From positions 1 to 34,537 of the forward strand of contig JAISQB010000049.1 of assembly GCA_031274495.1 (NCBI GenBank): a DNA stretch of 34,537 bases, read 5' to 3'. The translations under genes and the position numbers were made by a program. The stretch is from Campylobacteraceae bacterium. Its GTDB lineage: Bacteria; Campylobacterota; Campylobacteria; Campylobacterales; Campylobacteraceae. The notes beneath the pieces were generated by a model. The model was not told the DNA's origin. It ran no database searches and was given only the letters and a program-made list of their open reading frames with translations. This document shows positions 1 through 7,271 of this stretch, in pieces (position 1 is the stretch's first letter; every line of letters begins with the position of its first letter).

Positions 1-680
1 CCTCCTGTCAAGTTTTCATCCAAAAGTACCTTCACAAACGCGCTTCCGACTATAACCCCGTCCGCGTGTTTGGCTTTGGCTTTGGCACTCTTTTCGTTTA
101 CGCCAAAGCCCACAAAAAGCGGCGTATCGGAGTAATTTTTAACGGTTTTGGCTATCTGGCTTAGATCCTCATCCTTGCCGCTTCCAGTGATGCCCGCGTA
201 TGCCACGAGATAGATGAACCCCGACGCATCTTTTACTATCTCCTCCACCCTCTGCGCGCTATGCGTGGGCGCTATGAAGTTTACCAGATGCAACCCCATA
301 CCGGACAACATCTGTCTGTAAGGCTTCGCCTCTTCGTAAGGCAGGTCAGGTATGATAAACCCGCTAACTCCCAGCGACAAAGCCTTCGCGCTAAAATAAT
401 CCATACCTTTATGATAAAACGGATTAAAGTAGCCCATCCAGTAAGTCTGCATACTTTTGGCGGTCTCTTTTGATACCTTAAAAAGATCATCCATCCTAAA
501 GCCGTTTTTCAGAGCTTTCAGGTTTGCCTCTTCTATGACCGGTCCGTCCGCTACGGGGTCGGAAAATGGCACGCCAAGCTCCAATATATCGACGCCGCCC
601 TCTTTCAAGGCGCCAACAAGGTCAATAGTAAAATTTACATCGGGAAATCCCGCCGTTATATACGCTACCAATTTTTTCAA
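1..680 (-). CDS. trpA: Tryptophan synthase alpha chain (3' end outside window)
   Basis: TrpA cleaves indole-3-glycerol phosphate to indole and glyceraldehyde 3-phosphate; indole then passes to TrpB in the alpha2beta2 complex. Reading minus-strand from a TTG at 680 gives 226 uninterrupted codons to the window edge. The N-terminus MKKLVAYITAGFPD, the catalytic region ELGVPFSDPVADGP (Glu about residue 37, Asp about 48), and the YLVAYAGITGSG and GFGVNEKS phosphate-site motifs are all present. The family is about 250-270 residues, so roughly 20-40 C-terminal residues are missing only because the window ends. TTG is chosen because GGAGAG lies four bases upstream and translation starts exactly at the conserved N-terminus; no ATG fits. 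It diverges from panB. Function is certain from sequence; start fairly certain. Confidence 0.95.
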   Translation of the reverse strand, partial: MKKLVAYITAGFPDVNFTIDLVGALKEGGVDILELGVPFSDPVADGPVIEEANLKALKNGFRMDDLFKVSKETAKSMQTYWMGYFNPFYHKGMDYFSAKALSLGVSGFIIPDLPYEEAKPYRQMLSGMGLHLVNFIAPTHSAQRVEEIVKDASGFIYLVAYAGITGSGKDEDLSQIAKTVKNYSDTPLFVGFGVNEKSAKAKAKHADGVIVGSAFVKVLLDENLTG

Positions 681-727
681 AAAACTCTCCGCAAACGATA
701 AATTATCTTATATCAATGTAAAAAGGG

Positions 728-737
728 TATAATTGTA
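728..737. promoter_or_regulatory. Overlapping divergent -10 elements for panB (+) and trpA (-)
   Basis: TATAAT on the plus strand (728-733) lies 44 bases before the panB ATG. On the minus strand TACAAT (737-732) overlaps it by two bases and points at trpA, 52 bases before its TTG. The core TATAATTGTA is close to symmetric. No -35 is clear on either side, as is usual for sigma-70 promoters of Campylobacterota. Transcription from either element is inferred. Confidence 0.55.
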
Positions 738-776
738 CCATTTATTTGAAAAAAATTGTTCATACGAGGAGAGAAA

Positions 777-1559
777 ATGCAGACAATTTCATCTATCAAG
801 AAGTGTAAAAACCAAGAAAAACTTGTTATGATAACAGCTTACGACGCGCTTTTTGCCGCACTTTTTAACAATAAAGTCGATATGATATTGGTAGGCGATA
901 GTCTTAATGTAAGCCACAACCGCGCCATCGATACCCTCTCCGCCTCTATGGATATGATGATTTACCACACAAAAGCCGTCTGCAAAGGCGCGCCTGAGAC
1001 TTTTGTCGTTACGGATATACCCTTTGGCGCCTATTTCGACGAAAAAAGTGCGCTTAAAAAGTGCGCGAGAGTTTATCAAGAGACCAACTCCAATGCCGTC
1101 AAGATAGAGGGCGGGCGTGAACGAGCTCACATCGTAAAAGCTCTCACGCAAAACTCTATAGCGGTCGTGGGACACATAGGACTTATGCCCCAATTTGCCA
1201 GAAGCGAGGGGGGATTTAAGATAAAAGGCAAAAACGAAGATGGTATACAAAAACTCATAGACGATGCGCGCGCCATCGAAGACGCGGGGGCTTTTTGTAT
1301 AGTGTTGGAAGGGGTGAAAGAGGATGCGGGAAAGGCTATCAGCGAGGCTGTAGATGTGCCCATCATAGGCATAGGCGCGGGTAGATACACGGACGGGCAA
1401 GTGCTCGTTTGGAGCGATATGCTGGGCTTTTTTGAGGATTTTCAGCCAAAATTTGTCAAGCGCTATCTAAACGGCGCAGATTTGGTGCGGGACGCGGTCA
1501 AGCAGTATGCCAAAGAGGTCAAAGAGGGCTTGTTTCCAAGCAGTGAATTTATATATTAA
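777..1559 (+). CDS. panB: 3-methyl-2-oxobutanoate hydroxymethyltransferase
   Basis: PanB transfers a hydroxymethyl group from 5,10-methylene-tetrahydrofolate to alpha-ketoisovalerate, the first committed step of pantothenate and coenzyme A synthesis, in the cytosol. The 260-residue product shows the TIM-barrel family motifs in order: VMITAYDALFA (18-28), ILVGDSLN (37-44, Mg ligand Asp41), DIPFGAY (80-86, Asp80), AVKIEGG (107-113, Glu111), VVGHIGLMPQ (130-139), the catalytic Glu of VLEGV (about 178) and IIGIGAGRYTDGQVLV. Length is normal. ATG 777 is preferred over an in-frame ATG at 756 because GAGGAGAG lies just before it. First gene of an apparent operon with ruvB (9-base gap) and two further genes. 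Confidence 0.96.
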   Translation: MQTISSIKKCKNQEKLVMITAYDALFAALFNNKVDMILVGDSLNVSHNRAIDTLSASMDMMIYHTKAVCKGAPETFVVTDIPFGAYFDEKSALKKCARVYQETNSNAVKIEGGRERAHIVKALTQNSIAVVGHIGLMPQFARSEGGFKIKGKNEDGIQKLIDDARAIEDAGAFCIVLEGVKEDAGKAISEAVDVPIIGIGAGRYTDGQVLVWSDMLGFFEDFQPKFVKRYLNGADLVRDAVKQYAKEVKEGLFPSSEFIY

Positions 1560-1568
1560 GAAAGAGTT

Positions 1569-2588
1569 ATGGAAAGAATAGTTGAAATAGAAAAGATGAA
1601 AATCGAGAGCGAATACGAAAACTCTCTGCGCCCCAAAACTTGGAACGACTACATCGGACAAGATAAAGTCAAAAAAAACTTGCAAGTCTTCATAGAAGCC
1701 TCCAAAAGAAGGAACGAAAGTTTAGACCACGTGCTTTTTTTCGGACCTCCCGGACTTGGCAAAACCACGCTGGCGTATCTCATCGCAAGCGAGATGGGGG
1801 CAAATATCAAAATGACAGCCGCCCCGATGATAGAAAAGAGCGGCGATTTGGCGGCGATATTGACAAATCTCACGGAGGGCGATGTGCTTTTTATCGATGA
1901 GATTCATAGGCTTTCGCCTGCCATCGAAGAGGTGTTGTATCCGGCGATGGAGGATTTTAGGCTTGATATCATCATAGGAAGCGGACCTGCCGCACAGACG
2001 ATAAAGATAGATTTGCCGCGCTTCACGCTTATAGGCGCGACCACGAGGGCGGGTATGATAAGCGCGCCTTTGCGGGATAGATTTGGTATGCACTTTCGCC
2101 TTCAATTTTACTCAAACGACGAGTTGGCGCGCATCATCAAAAAAGCCTCTTTGAAACTTAATATCGCCTGCAAAGACGACGCGGCGGATGAGATGTCAAA
2201 AAGATGTCGAGGGACACCAAGAATCGCCCTTAGACTCTTAAAGCGCGTGCGGGATTTCGCGCAAATCCACAATGAGCATTCCATCTCACAAGAGCGCGCC
2301 AAATACGGACTTGACGAGCTTGGCGTGGATGAGCAGGGCTTTGATGAGATGGATTTGAAATTTTTAAATATCCTCTTAAACGCCAAAGGTCGCCCGATAG
2401 GCTTAAACACGATAGCGGCGGCTTTGAGCGAAGATGAGGGGACGATAGAGGATGTCGTGGAGCCCTACCTCATCGCTACGGGCTACATCGAAAGAACGGC
2501 GCGCGGACGCGTGGCGACACCCAAATGCTACGAACTATTTAAACTCTCACCTCTAAATTTGGGGCTTTTCGCGCAAAAAGACAGTTAG
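1569..2588 (+). CDS. ruvB: Holliday junction branch-migration ATPase
   Basis: RuvB is the hexameric AAA+ motor that, with RuvA, drives branch migration of Holliday junctions during recombinational repair. The 339-residue product has a short N-terminal extension, then Walker A GPPGLGKT (59-66), Walker B FIDEIHR (about 108-114), sensor-1 IGATTRAG (about 155-162), the PLRDRFG arginine-finger region (167-173), and a winged-helix C-terminus with the typical [24 protein letters not shown] stretch (quoted in part: [15 protein letters not shown]). Length is standard. The start lies nine bases after the panB stop with a weak AAGAAAGAG ribosome site, so translational coupling to panB is likely. Position next to pantothenate synthesis reflects operon shuffling, not shared function. 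Confidence 0.97.
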   Translation: MERIVEIEKMKIESEYENSLRPKTWNDYIGQDKVKKNLQVFIEASKRRNESLDHVLFFGPPGLGKTTLAYLIASEMGANIKMTAAPMIEKSGDLAAILTNLTEGDVLFIDEIHRLSPAIEEVLYPAMEDFRLDIIIGSGPAAQTIKIDLPRFTLIGATTRAGMISAPLRDRFGMHFRLQFYSNDELARIIKKASLKLNIACKDDAADEMSKRCRGTPRIALRLLKRVRDFAQIHNEHSISQERAKYGLDELGVDEQGFDEMDLKFLNILLNAKGRPIGLNTIAAALSEDEGTIEDVVEPYLIATGYIERTARGRVATPKCYELFKLSPLNLGLFAQKDS

Positions 2589-2615
2589 GCATTTTACACA
2601 AAAAGGAGATGGTAG

Positions 2616-3653
2616 ATGAACGGTAACAGGCTTTTTCTATTTGGCGTTTTAGTTTTAACGCTTTATGCGATGTTTCGGCTCTATTTGCCGTTTTTGATGG
2701 ACATAACGATAGCGTCGCTACTGGCCGTAGCGATGTCCAACATCAACCTCCTCATCCAAAAAGTCGTCAAATATCCGCTCATCTCGTCCATCATCACGAC
2801 GCTTTTGCTGCTCGTACTCTTTTTCGCGCCCATAGGCTACACACTCACCACCCTTACAAATTCGCTCATACATATAAACGCAGATTTTGTCGAAAGAGTC
2901 GTGGCATTTCTATCAAATCTAAAACTCCCGCTGCCGGAGTCATTAAACTTTTTAGAACCCGATATAGAAGGGTACTTTGCAAATTTAGACAAAGCTGCGA
3001 TCGCAGCCAAACTGGTATCTTACGCGACGCTTGCGGGCAAGATGAGCGCGGGCTTTGTGAAAGATATGGTTTTGGTAGTTATATTTTTCTTTTTCGCAAC
3101 ATATTACGGCAAAAGCTTGAGTGTCTATTTTCAAAGCATAATGCCCATAGACCAGAAGGAGACGAGCATTATATTTTTGGAAGTGTCCAATGTGATGAGC
3201 GTGGTGCTCTACTCTATCGTTTTGACCGCTATCTTGGAAGGGGTGCTCTTCTCGTTTGTGGGTATGGCTTACGGGTACAACGGGTTGATGCTTGGCATAT
3301 TGTACGGCTTTGCCTCGTTGATACCAATCATAGGCGGCACGCTCGTGTGGCTTCCCTTGTCGCTCTTGGAACTCTCCAACGGCAACACAACCGCGGCAGT
3401 AGTGATAGCCATATACTCATTTTTGGGCATCGGCGCAGTAGATAACTTCATAAAACCGCTCATCATCAAATATGTCAACAAACTGCTCTTAAAAACACCC
3501 GTCTACTTTAACACGCTTTTGATATTCTTCTCCATTATCGCAGGGCTCGCGTCATTTGGATTTTGGGGTATGATATTAGGTCCCGCGCTTACGACATTTT
3601 TCATATCGCTTTTGAAGCTATACCGCCTTTTGAAAGAGAAAGGCTATGAGTGA
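2616..3653 (+). CDS. AI-2E family (PF01594) membrane transporter
   Basis: A 345-residue polytopic inner-membrane protein of the AI-2E/UPF0118 family. Hydrophobic pairs at about 5-45 and 55-85 are followed by a soluble segment (about 90-135), then helices at about 145-165, 195-225 and 225-255, and a long C-terminal hydrophobic stretch. The family signatures LYGFASLIPIIGGTLVWLP (about 230-248) and the closing FGFWGMILGPALTTF are clear. Members include TqsA-like exporters and Na+/H+ antiporters, so the substrate cannot be read from sequence. AGGAG precedes the ATG; the gap to ruvB is 27 bases and the 3' end overlaps the next gene by 8 bases. LuxS is encoded 2 kb away but divergently, so a link to autoinducer-2 is not supported by context. 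Confidence 0.88.
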   Translation: MNGNRLFLFGVLVLTLYAMFRLYLPFLMDITIASLLAVAMSNINLLIQKVVKYPLISSIITTLLLLVLFFAPIGYTLTTLTNSLIHINADFVERVVAFLSNLKLPLPESLNFLEPDIEGYFANLDKAAIAAKLVSYATLAGKMSAGFVKDMVLVVIFFFFATYYGKSLSVYFQSIMPIDQKETSIIFLEVSNVMSVVLYSIVLTAILEGVLFSFVGMAYGYNGLMLGILYGFASLIPIIGGTLVWLPLSLLELSNGNTTAAVVIAIYSFLGIGAVDNFIKPLIIKYVNKLLLKTPVYFNTLLIFFSIIAGLASFGFWGMILGPALTTFFISLLKLYRLLKEKGYE

Positions 3654-4044
3654 AGAATTTTTGGCGTTCATCAAAAAACACCACGTCTTAAACCTCTGCA
3701 CCTGCGTGGATAATACCAGCTGGAGCAGCTCCTGCTTTTACGCATTTGACGGCAGCGTCTTTATCTTCGCCTCAGACAACAAAACGCGCCATATGCAAAA
3801 TATCGCCAAAAACCCCTCTATCAGCGGCACTATAGCACTCGAGACAAAAGAGGTGGGACTCATACAAGGGATACAATTTGAAGGAGTAGTAAAAAAAGCC
3901 TCCGCGGTAGCCAAAAAATGCTATTTCAAAACCTACCCATTCTCCCGCGCACTATTTCCGACACTCTGGGAAATAGAGATAACTTACGCCAAACTAACCG
4001 ACAACCGCCTCGGCTTTGGCAAAAAGCTGGAGTTCAGGAGATAG
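3646..4044 (+). CDS. YhbP/UPF0306-like pyridoxamine-5'-phosphate-oxidase-fold protein
   Basis: A 132-residue soluble protein resembling E. coli YhbP (UPF0306), a single-domain split-barrel relative of pyridoxamine phosphate oxidase. Seen: the N-terminal helix FIKKHHVLNLCTC, the strand pair around CFYAFDGSVFIFASDNKTRHMQNI, GTIALETKEVGLIQGIQFEGVV, and the C-terminal LWEIEITYAKLTDNRLGFGKK, which matches the family's LGFGKK ending. Flavin binding is usual for the fold but unproven for this subfamily. It overlaps the upstream transporter gene by 8 bases (ATGAGTGA), and its last 11 bases overlap the convergent gene ending at 4034. Probably translationally coupled to the transporter. Biological role unknown. 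Confidence 0.8.
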   Translation: MSEEFLAFIKKHHVLNLCTCVDNTSWSSSCFYAFDGSVFIFASDNKTRHMQNIAKNPSISGTIALETKEVGLIQGIQFEGVVKKASAVAKKCYFKTYPFSRALFPTLWEIEITYAKLTDNRLGFGKKLEFRR

Positions 4045-4663
4045 GCTCATTCGCCTCTTTTTGGGCTTTTTTCTCTTCAAAAGCCGTATGCGCGCAGTAT
4101 GCCGCATATATAAATAATACAAACAGCACAACCAAGCGTATATATAGAACTACTCTGTCAAAACGACTTAAAATGCTATTTTTCACCCCATTTAGCGCGG
4201 ACGAGGCACTAATGCGCCCGTTATCCAAAAAGTCTTTAAAAAACTCCGCGTCTTTTTCGCGTAAAAAATCAAAAGAGGATTTTAACAGATATCCGTATGC
4301 TGCGTCTGCTACCACGCTAAAGATCCCGTAGTCACCCGGGATTTTACTCGGCACGATACGCTCTAACTCTTTTAAAGCTTTTTGGGCGCTTGATATATCG
4401 TAGCCCTCTTTTAAAAGCTTGGCGTTTGGGCTATTTTTTATGATAAAACGCTCGAGCAAGACAACATTTTCTTCTATAAATTGATCTGTTTTATACTCCG
4501 CAAAATCACACAAAAAGATAGCTGCAGAAGCTACAACAAACAAAAACACCGTTACGATACGCGCCGCCGTTCTAAGCTGTTTTGGAAAATTTTTTACAAA
4601 AAGCTTATTGACCGCCACGGCAACGACGATACCGATGGCAATATAGACAAAAAACGGCGTCAT
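4034..4663 (-). CDS. Unknown membrane protein, three predicted TM segments
   Basis: A 209-residue protein I do not recognise. Two N-terminal hydrophobic helices (about 4-18 and 37-55) are followed by an amphipathic, charged region (about 56-165, rich in Lys, Glu and Asp) with no Cys pairs or catalytic motif, then a third helix (about 171-190) and a short charged tail KKAQKEANEPIS. Topology would place the charged middle between helices 2 and 3 on one side of the membrane. It is the last gene of a three-gene minus-strand operon: its start overlaps the stop of the middle gene by 4 bases, indicating coupled translation. Its 3' end overlaps the convergent YhbP-like gene by 11 bases, so the two transcripts must run into each other. 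Function unknown. Confidence 0.7.
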   Translation of the reverse strand: MTPFFVYIAIGIVVAVAVNKLFVKNFPKQLRTAARIVTVFLFVVASAAIFLCDFAEYKTDQFIEENVVLLERFIIKNSPNAKLLKEGYDISSAQKALKELERIVPSKIPGDYGIFSVVADAAYGYLLKSSFDFLREKDAEFFKDFLDNGRISASSALNGVKNSILSRFDRVVLYIRLVVLFVLFIYAAYCAHTAFEEKKAQKEANEPIS

Positions 4664-5076
4664 TGGTAACTCTCGTTGATATAAATTACTGTTTTAGAGG
4701 GGCTTATACTCTCTTTTAGGTTATCCAAAAGCGATTTTTTATATATCAAAAGCTCCTTGTATCGGCTCTTTTTTCCAAGCCGCTTTAGCACAAATCTTAC
4801 CAAAAGCCTTGAGCAGGGCGCTTGCATATATACTTTAAACGATTCGGGACGAAATTCTACGCTATTTTTTCTCATCAAAATTTTGATAATCCTCCTCTTT
4901 TCGCCCCACGCCGAAAAGAGTCTGCACGAGAGCATAAAGCACTTAAGGGATATGATAAGCTGGATGATTAGCAAAAACGGGGTTATCTTGTAGAGCGGCA
5001 CCAAAAGAGTGCACGCGCCCAGCAAAATAAGCAGTATTGCATAACTATTCAGATAGATAAACCTCAGTGCTTTCAT
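4660..5076 (-). CDS. Unknown small membrane protein, two TM segments
   Basis: A 138-residue protein with two close hydrophobic helices at the N-terminus (about 9-28 and 32-52), forming a hairpin, then a strongly basic, soluble C-terminal part containing WGEKRRIIKILMRK and LKRLGKKSRYKELLIYKKS. No family was recognised. The basic tail would be cytoplasmic by the positive-inside rule. It sits between two other unknown genes: 14 bases after the upstream gene, and ATGA-type 4-base overlap with the downstream gene. The tight spacing suggests the three products work together, but nothing shows at what. Confidence 0.68.
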   Translation of the reverse strand: MKALRFIYLNSYAILLILLGACTLLVPLYKITPFLLIIQLIISLKCFMLSCRLFSAWGEKRRIIKILMRKNSVEFRPESFKVYMQAPCSRLLVRFVLKRLGKKSRYKELLIYKKSLLDNLKESISPSKTVIYINESYQ

Positions 5077-5090
5077 ATGGCGGTAAAGTT

Positions 5091-5522
5091 CTATTTATAT
5101 GAGATAGCTTTATAAAAAACATCAACTACTTTTTGCGCTTCAGCTTCGTCGCCGTTGGGCAGCAAAAACGAGGTTGATTGGGTGTAGCCCTCATAATATA
5201 TATGGTACGCGGCGCAACAAATGCCGCAGGTAGCGCGTTTGTAATAGCCTATCTCTTTGATGCCGCTTGGGAGTAGATATTTGATGATCTTTCCGGTATT
5301 AAAAACATAGCAGCTGTATTTCTGATACGACTCTACGACGCGTTTGTCCGTAATGACGACAAAGCCTTTTTGTCTAAAACCAAAAATCTTCGCGATAAAT
5401 CTTTTAAGTCCGCCAAATAGGCGTGACAACGGGTCTGAGGCTGACGCCCACAACTCTGCTTCAATCTCCAAAACAAGGGTTTCATCTTGACTTAAGATAA
5501 CGCCCGACTTTGTTCCTGCCAT
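5091..5522 (-). CDS. Unknown soluble protein, possible PH-like fold
   Basis: A 143-residue soluble protein, first gene of the three-gene operon. The middle has a run of predicted strands, GFVVITDKRVVESYQKYSC, which resembles the ITDKRV signature of bacterial PH-like domains; this is a weak resemblance, not an identification. An amphipathic basic segment (LFGGLKRFIAKIFGFRQKG, about 35-53) could touch membrane. A cluster of four cysteines (Cys71, then CGICC near 98-102) and a Tyr-rich stretch follow. AGGGG lies before the ATG. No strong promoter was picked; upstream 5523-5677 is AT-rich. Together with two membrane genes it may form a small membrane-associated module. Confidence 0.65.
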   Translation of the reverse strand: MAGTKSGVILSQDETLVLEIEAELWASASDPLSRLFGGLKRFIAKIFGFRQKGFVVITDKRVVESYQKYSCYVFNTGKIIKYLLPSGIKEIGYYKRATCGICCAAYHIYYEGYTQSTSFLLPNGDEAEAQKVVDVFYKAISYK

Positions 5523-5677
5523 AAAGTACCCCTATAAAAAATTTGTTCTTAGAATAATAATTTACTCTAAATCGCTTATGTTACAACTATTTTTCTTATG
5601 TTGTTATAAATTTATAGCACCGTTTGACGAAAAGTATCGGCGACTTTCAAACTACTCTCTACAAACTTATGTTTATC

Positions 5678-6169
5678 TTATTTACTAAGTTCCAACTCGC
5701 TATTTTTTGCCGTTACTATGCCACTTTTAAGTACATTTTTGGCTATCTTTTTGGCCTGTTTTAAGGAGTGCATTTTGTAGGTGCCACATTGGTAGATGTT
5801 GAGTTCGGGGATCTCTTTTTTACCTTTAACTTTTAATATATTTTTCATAGACTCTATCCACGCTTTTGCCACATCCTGCTCTTTGGGGCTTCCTATCAAA
5901 CTCATATAAAATCCCGTCCTGCAGCCCATAGGTGAAATGTCTATGATCTCCGCATTTTCACCGTTCAAATGCTCCCTCATAAATCCCGCGTACAGGTGCT
6001 CCAGCGTGTGCGTTCCTTTTGAACTCATTATCTCCTCGTTTGGCTTGCAAAAGCGCAAATCAAATACTGTTATGATGTCACCTTTTGGAGTTTCCATCGT
6101 CTTTGCAACTCGCACGGAGGGGGCAGGCATCTTTGTGTGGTCAATCTTAAAACTATCTAAAAGCGGCAT
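5678..6169 (-). CDS. luxS: S-ribosylhomocysteine lyase
   Basis: LuxS splits S-ribosylhomocysteine into homocysteine and DPD, the precursor of autoinducer-2, as part of the activated-methyl cycle. The 163-residue product has the Fe/Zn-binding HTLEH (His54, His58) with Cys128 in YQCGTYKMH, the substrate-site Arg39 in DLRFC, and the catalytic Cys83 in [12 protein letters not shown]. Length matches the family. The ATG at 6169 is chosen over an upstream ATG (6211) because AAGGAGAG lies 5-10 bases before it and the N-terminus [14 protein letters not shown] is the family start. Monocistronic by spacing; a TATAAT lies 32 bases upstream. All catalytic residues are present, so activity is expected. Confidence 0.97.
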   Translation of the reverse strand: MPLLDSFKIDHTKMPAPSVRVAKTMETPKGDIITVFDLRFCKPNEEIMSSKGTHTLEHLYAGFMREHLNGENAEIIDISPMGCRTGFYMSLIGSPKEQDVAKAWIESMKNILKVKGKKEIPELNIYQCGTYKMHSLKQAKKIAKNVLKSGIVTAKNSELELSK

Positions 6170-6200
6170 AATCTCTCCTTTTTGTAAAAAAATTTCATAT

Positions 6201-6206
6201 ATTATA
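6201..6206 (-). promoter_or_regulatory. -10 element of luxS
   Basis: TATAAT on the minus strand, 31 bases before the luxS ATG, in an A/T-rich tract typical of campylobacterotal sigma-70 promoters. No -35 is visible. Start site about 6194 is inferred. Confidence 0.55.
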
Positions 6207-6237
6207 ACCAAAAAAGAGCTATTTAACTTATTTTTGT

Positions 6238-6243
6238 TATACT
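6238..6243 (+). promoter_or_regulatory. -10 element of the universal stress protein gene
   Basis: TATACT on the plus strand, preceded by TTTTTGT, 37 bases before the ATG at 6281. It is divergent from the luxS -10, with about 30 bases between them. Confidence 0.5.
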
Positions 6244-6280
6244 AAAACAGTTTAAAAACTTCCTACATAAGGGGCAGAAA

Positions 6281-7099
6281 ATGAAGCATATAATCGCAGC
6301 TCTTGCAATGCACGAAAGCGATATACACGTGATAGATAAGGCTGAAGGGCTGGCAAAAAAGACAGGCGCAAAACTCACCTATCTACACGCCATAGACACG
6401 CCGTTTTTTGACTTTTTCAACTCTAAAAATGTTGACAAAGAGAAGGTGGAGGAGGAGCTTGTAAACTCCATCAAAAAACACTCCAAAACCACAAAAGCAG
6501 ATGTCATAGTAGCCCTCTCGAAAAGTTGGGAGCTTATCTTAAAAACCGTCAAAGAACAAGGCGCCGACCTCGTAATACTGGGCAATATGAGCAAATCGCA
6601 CGCAGTCGTCTACATCGGCTCGACCGCGAAAAGAGTGCTTGAAAATATAGGCATCCCCGTACTTATCGCGCGCGACCAGCCTATCGACGGAAAGATACTT
6701 ATCCCCACAGACCTTGGGCAATATACAATGAGTGCCTCCAAAGTCAAAGAGTTTCTCAAATCCGACTCCGAAATCACCTACCTTTACGCGAACGCGGCGT
6801 CATTTGGCGTTGCCGTTCCTTACGCTACTTTAGCGGTGCAATCTTTAGAGTTTGTGCAAGAGGAGATCGAAAAACAGGTAGAAGAGTTCAAAAAAGAGAG
6901 AACTGACGCGAAAACGGTCATCATAGAGGCTGAAATTGTATCCGAAGCAGTGAGGGATTACGCGCAGCAAAACGGCTACACGACAGTTGTTTTGGCCTCC
7001 AGAAATCTGTCTGGGTTAAACCCCATCATATTCGGCAGCACGGCATCCAAAATCGCGCAGATAGCAAACGCGAACCTGCTTTTGACATTTGTAGAGTAA
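6281..7099 (+). CDS. Tandem-domain universal stress protein (UspA family)
   Basis: A 272-residue cytosolic protein made of two Usp domains. Domain 1 (about 1-132) starts with MKHIIAALAMHESD, and ends with DLVILGNMSKSH..YIGSTAKRVLENIGIPVLIAR; domain 2 (about 139-272) starts with GKILIPTDLGQYT and ends with VVLASRNLSGLNPIIFGSTASKIAQIANANLLL. Both retain the GST phosphate-binding end of the ATP motif G-x2-G-x9-G-S/T, but the first GxxG is altered in each, so nucleotide binding may be weak. Tandem Usp proteins of this length are common. The ribosome site AAGGGGC lies seven bases before the ATG. Monocistronic; a weak hairpin follows at 7132-7149. Ligand and stress are unknown. Confidence 0.88.
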   Translation: MKHIIAALAMHESDIHVIDKAEGLAKKTGAKLTYLHAIDTPFFDFFNSKNVDKEKVEEELVNSIKKHSKTTKADVIVALSKSWELILKTVKEQGADLVILGNMSKSHAVVYIGSTAKRVLENIGIPVLIARDQPIDGKILIPTDLGQYTMSASKVKEFLKSDSEITYLYANAASFGVAVPYATLAVQSLEFVQEEIEKQVEEFKKERTDAKTVIIEAEIVSEAVRDYAQQNGYTTVVLASRNLSGLNPIIFGSTASKIAQIANANLLLTFVE

Positions 7100-7131
7100 A
7101 AAGATGGAAAAGTATCAGTTTGCATAATTTT

Positions 7132-7152
7132 AACGCTTTTTTGGGCGTTTCT
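7132..7152 (+). terminator. Weak hairpin after the Usp gene
   Basis: AACGC (7132-7136) pairs with GCGTT (7145-7149) across an 8-base loop, followed by TCTTTAT. The stem is only 5 bp, so termination here is a guess. Confidence 0.3.
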
Positions 7153-7229
7153 TTATCAAACTTCCCAAAATTAAGCGCTCTAAAAGTGCGATTTTGGCGG
7201 CTATTTTTACAGCTTTGCAAATGTTTTGT

Positions 7230-7243
7230 TAAAATGGTATCAT
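7230..7243 (+). promoter_or_regulatory. Candidate -10 region of the two-component operon
   Basis: TAAAAT (7230-7235) and TATCAT (7238-7243) are both possible -10 boxes about 30-37 bases before the GTG at 7272. They lie between two copies of CAAATGTTTT (7218-7227 and 7246-7255), 28 bp apart. Which box is used cannot be told from sequence. Confidence 0.35.
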
Positions 7244-7271
7244 TACAAATGTTTTTTCGTAAGGCTGGGGA

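Noticed and set aside
756-776. Upstream in-frame ATG of panB
   Set aside because: The ATG at 777 has GAGGAGAG and gives the family N-terminus.
789-1400. 203-codon minus-strand ORF inside panB
   Set aside because: Shadow of panB; no ribosome site or domain.
2616-6169. Quorum-sensing unit of luxS plus AI-2E transporter
   Set aside because: The genes are 2 kb apart and on opposite strands; the family name does not establish AI-2 transport.
6170-6211. N-terminal extension of LuxS
   Set aside because: It would place the start upstream of the AAGGAGAG site, near the -10; the family begins at MPLL.
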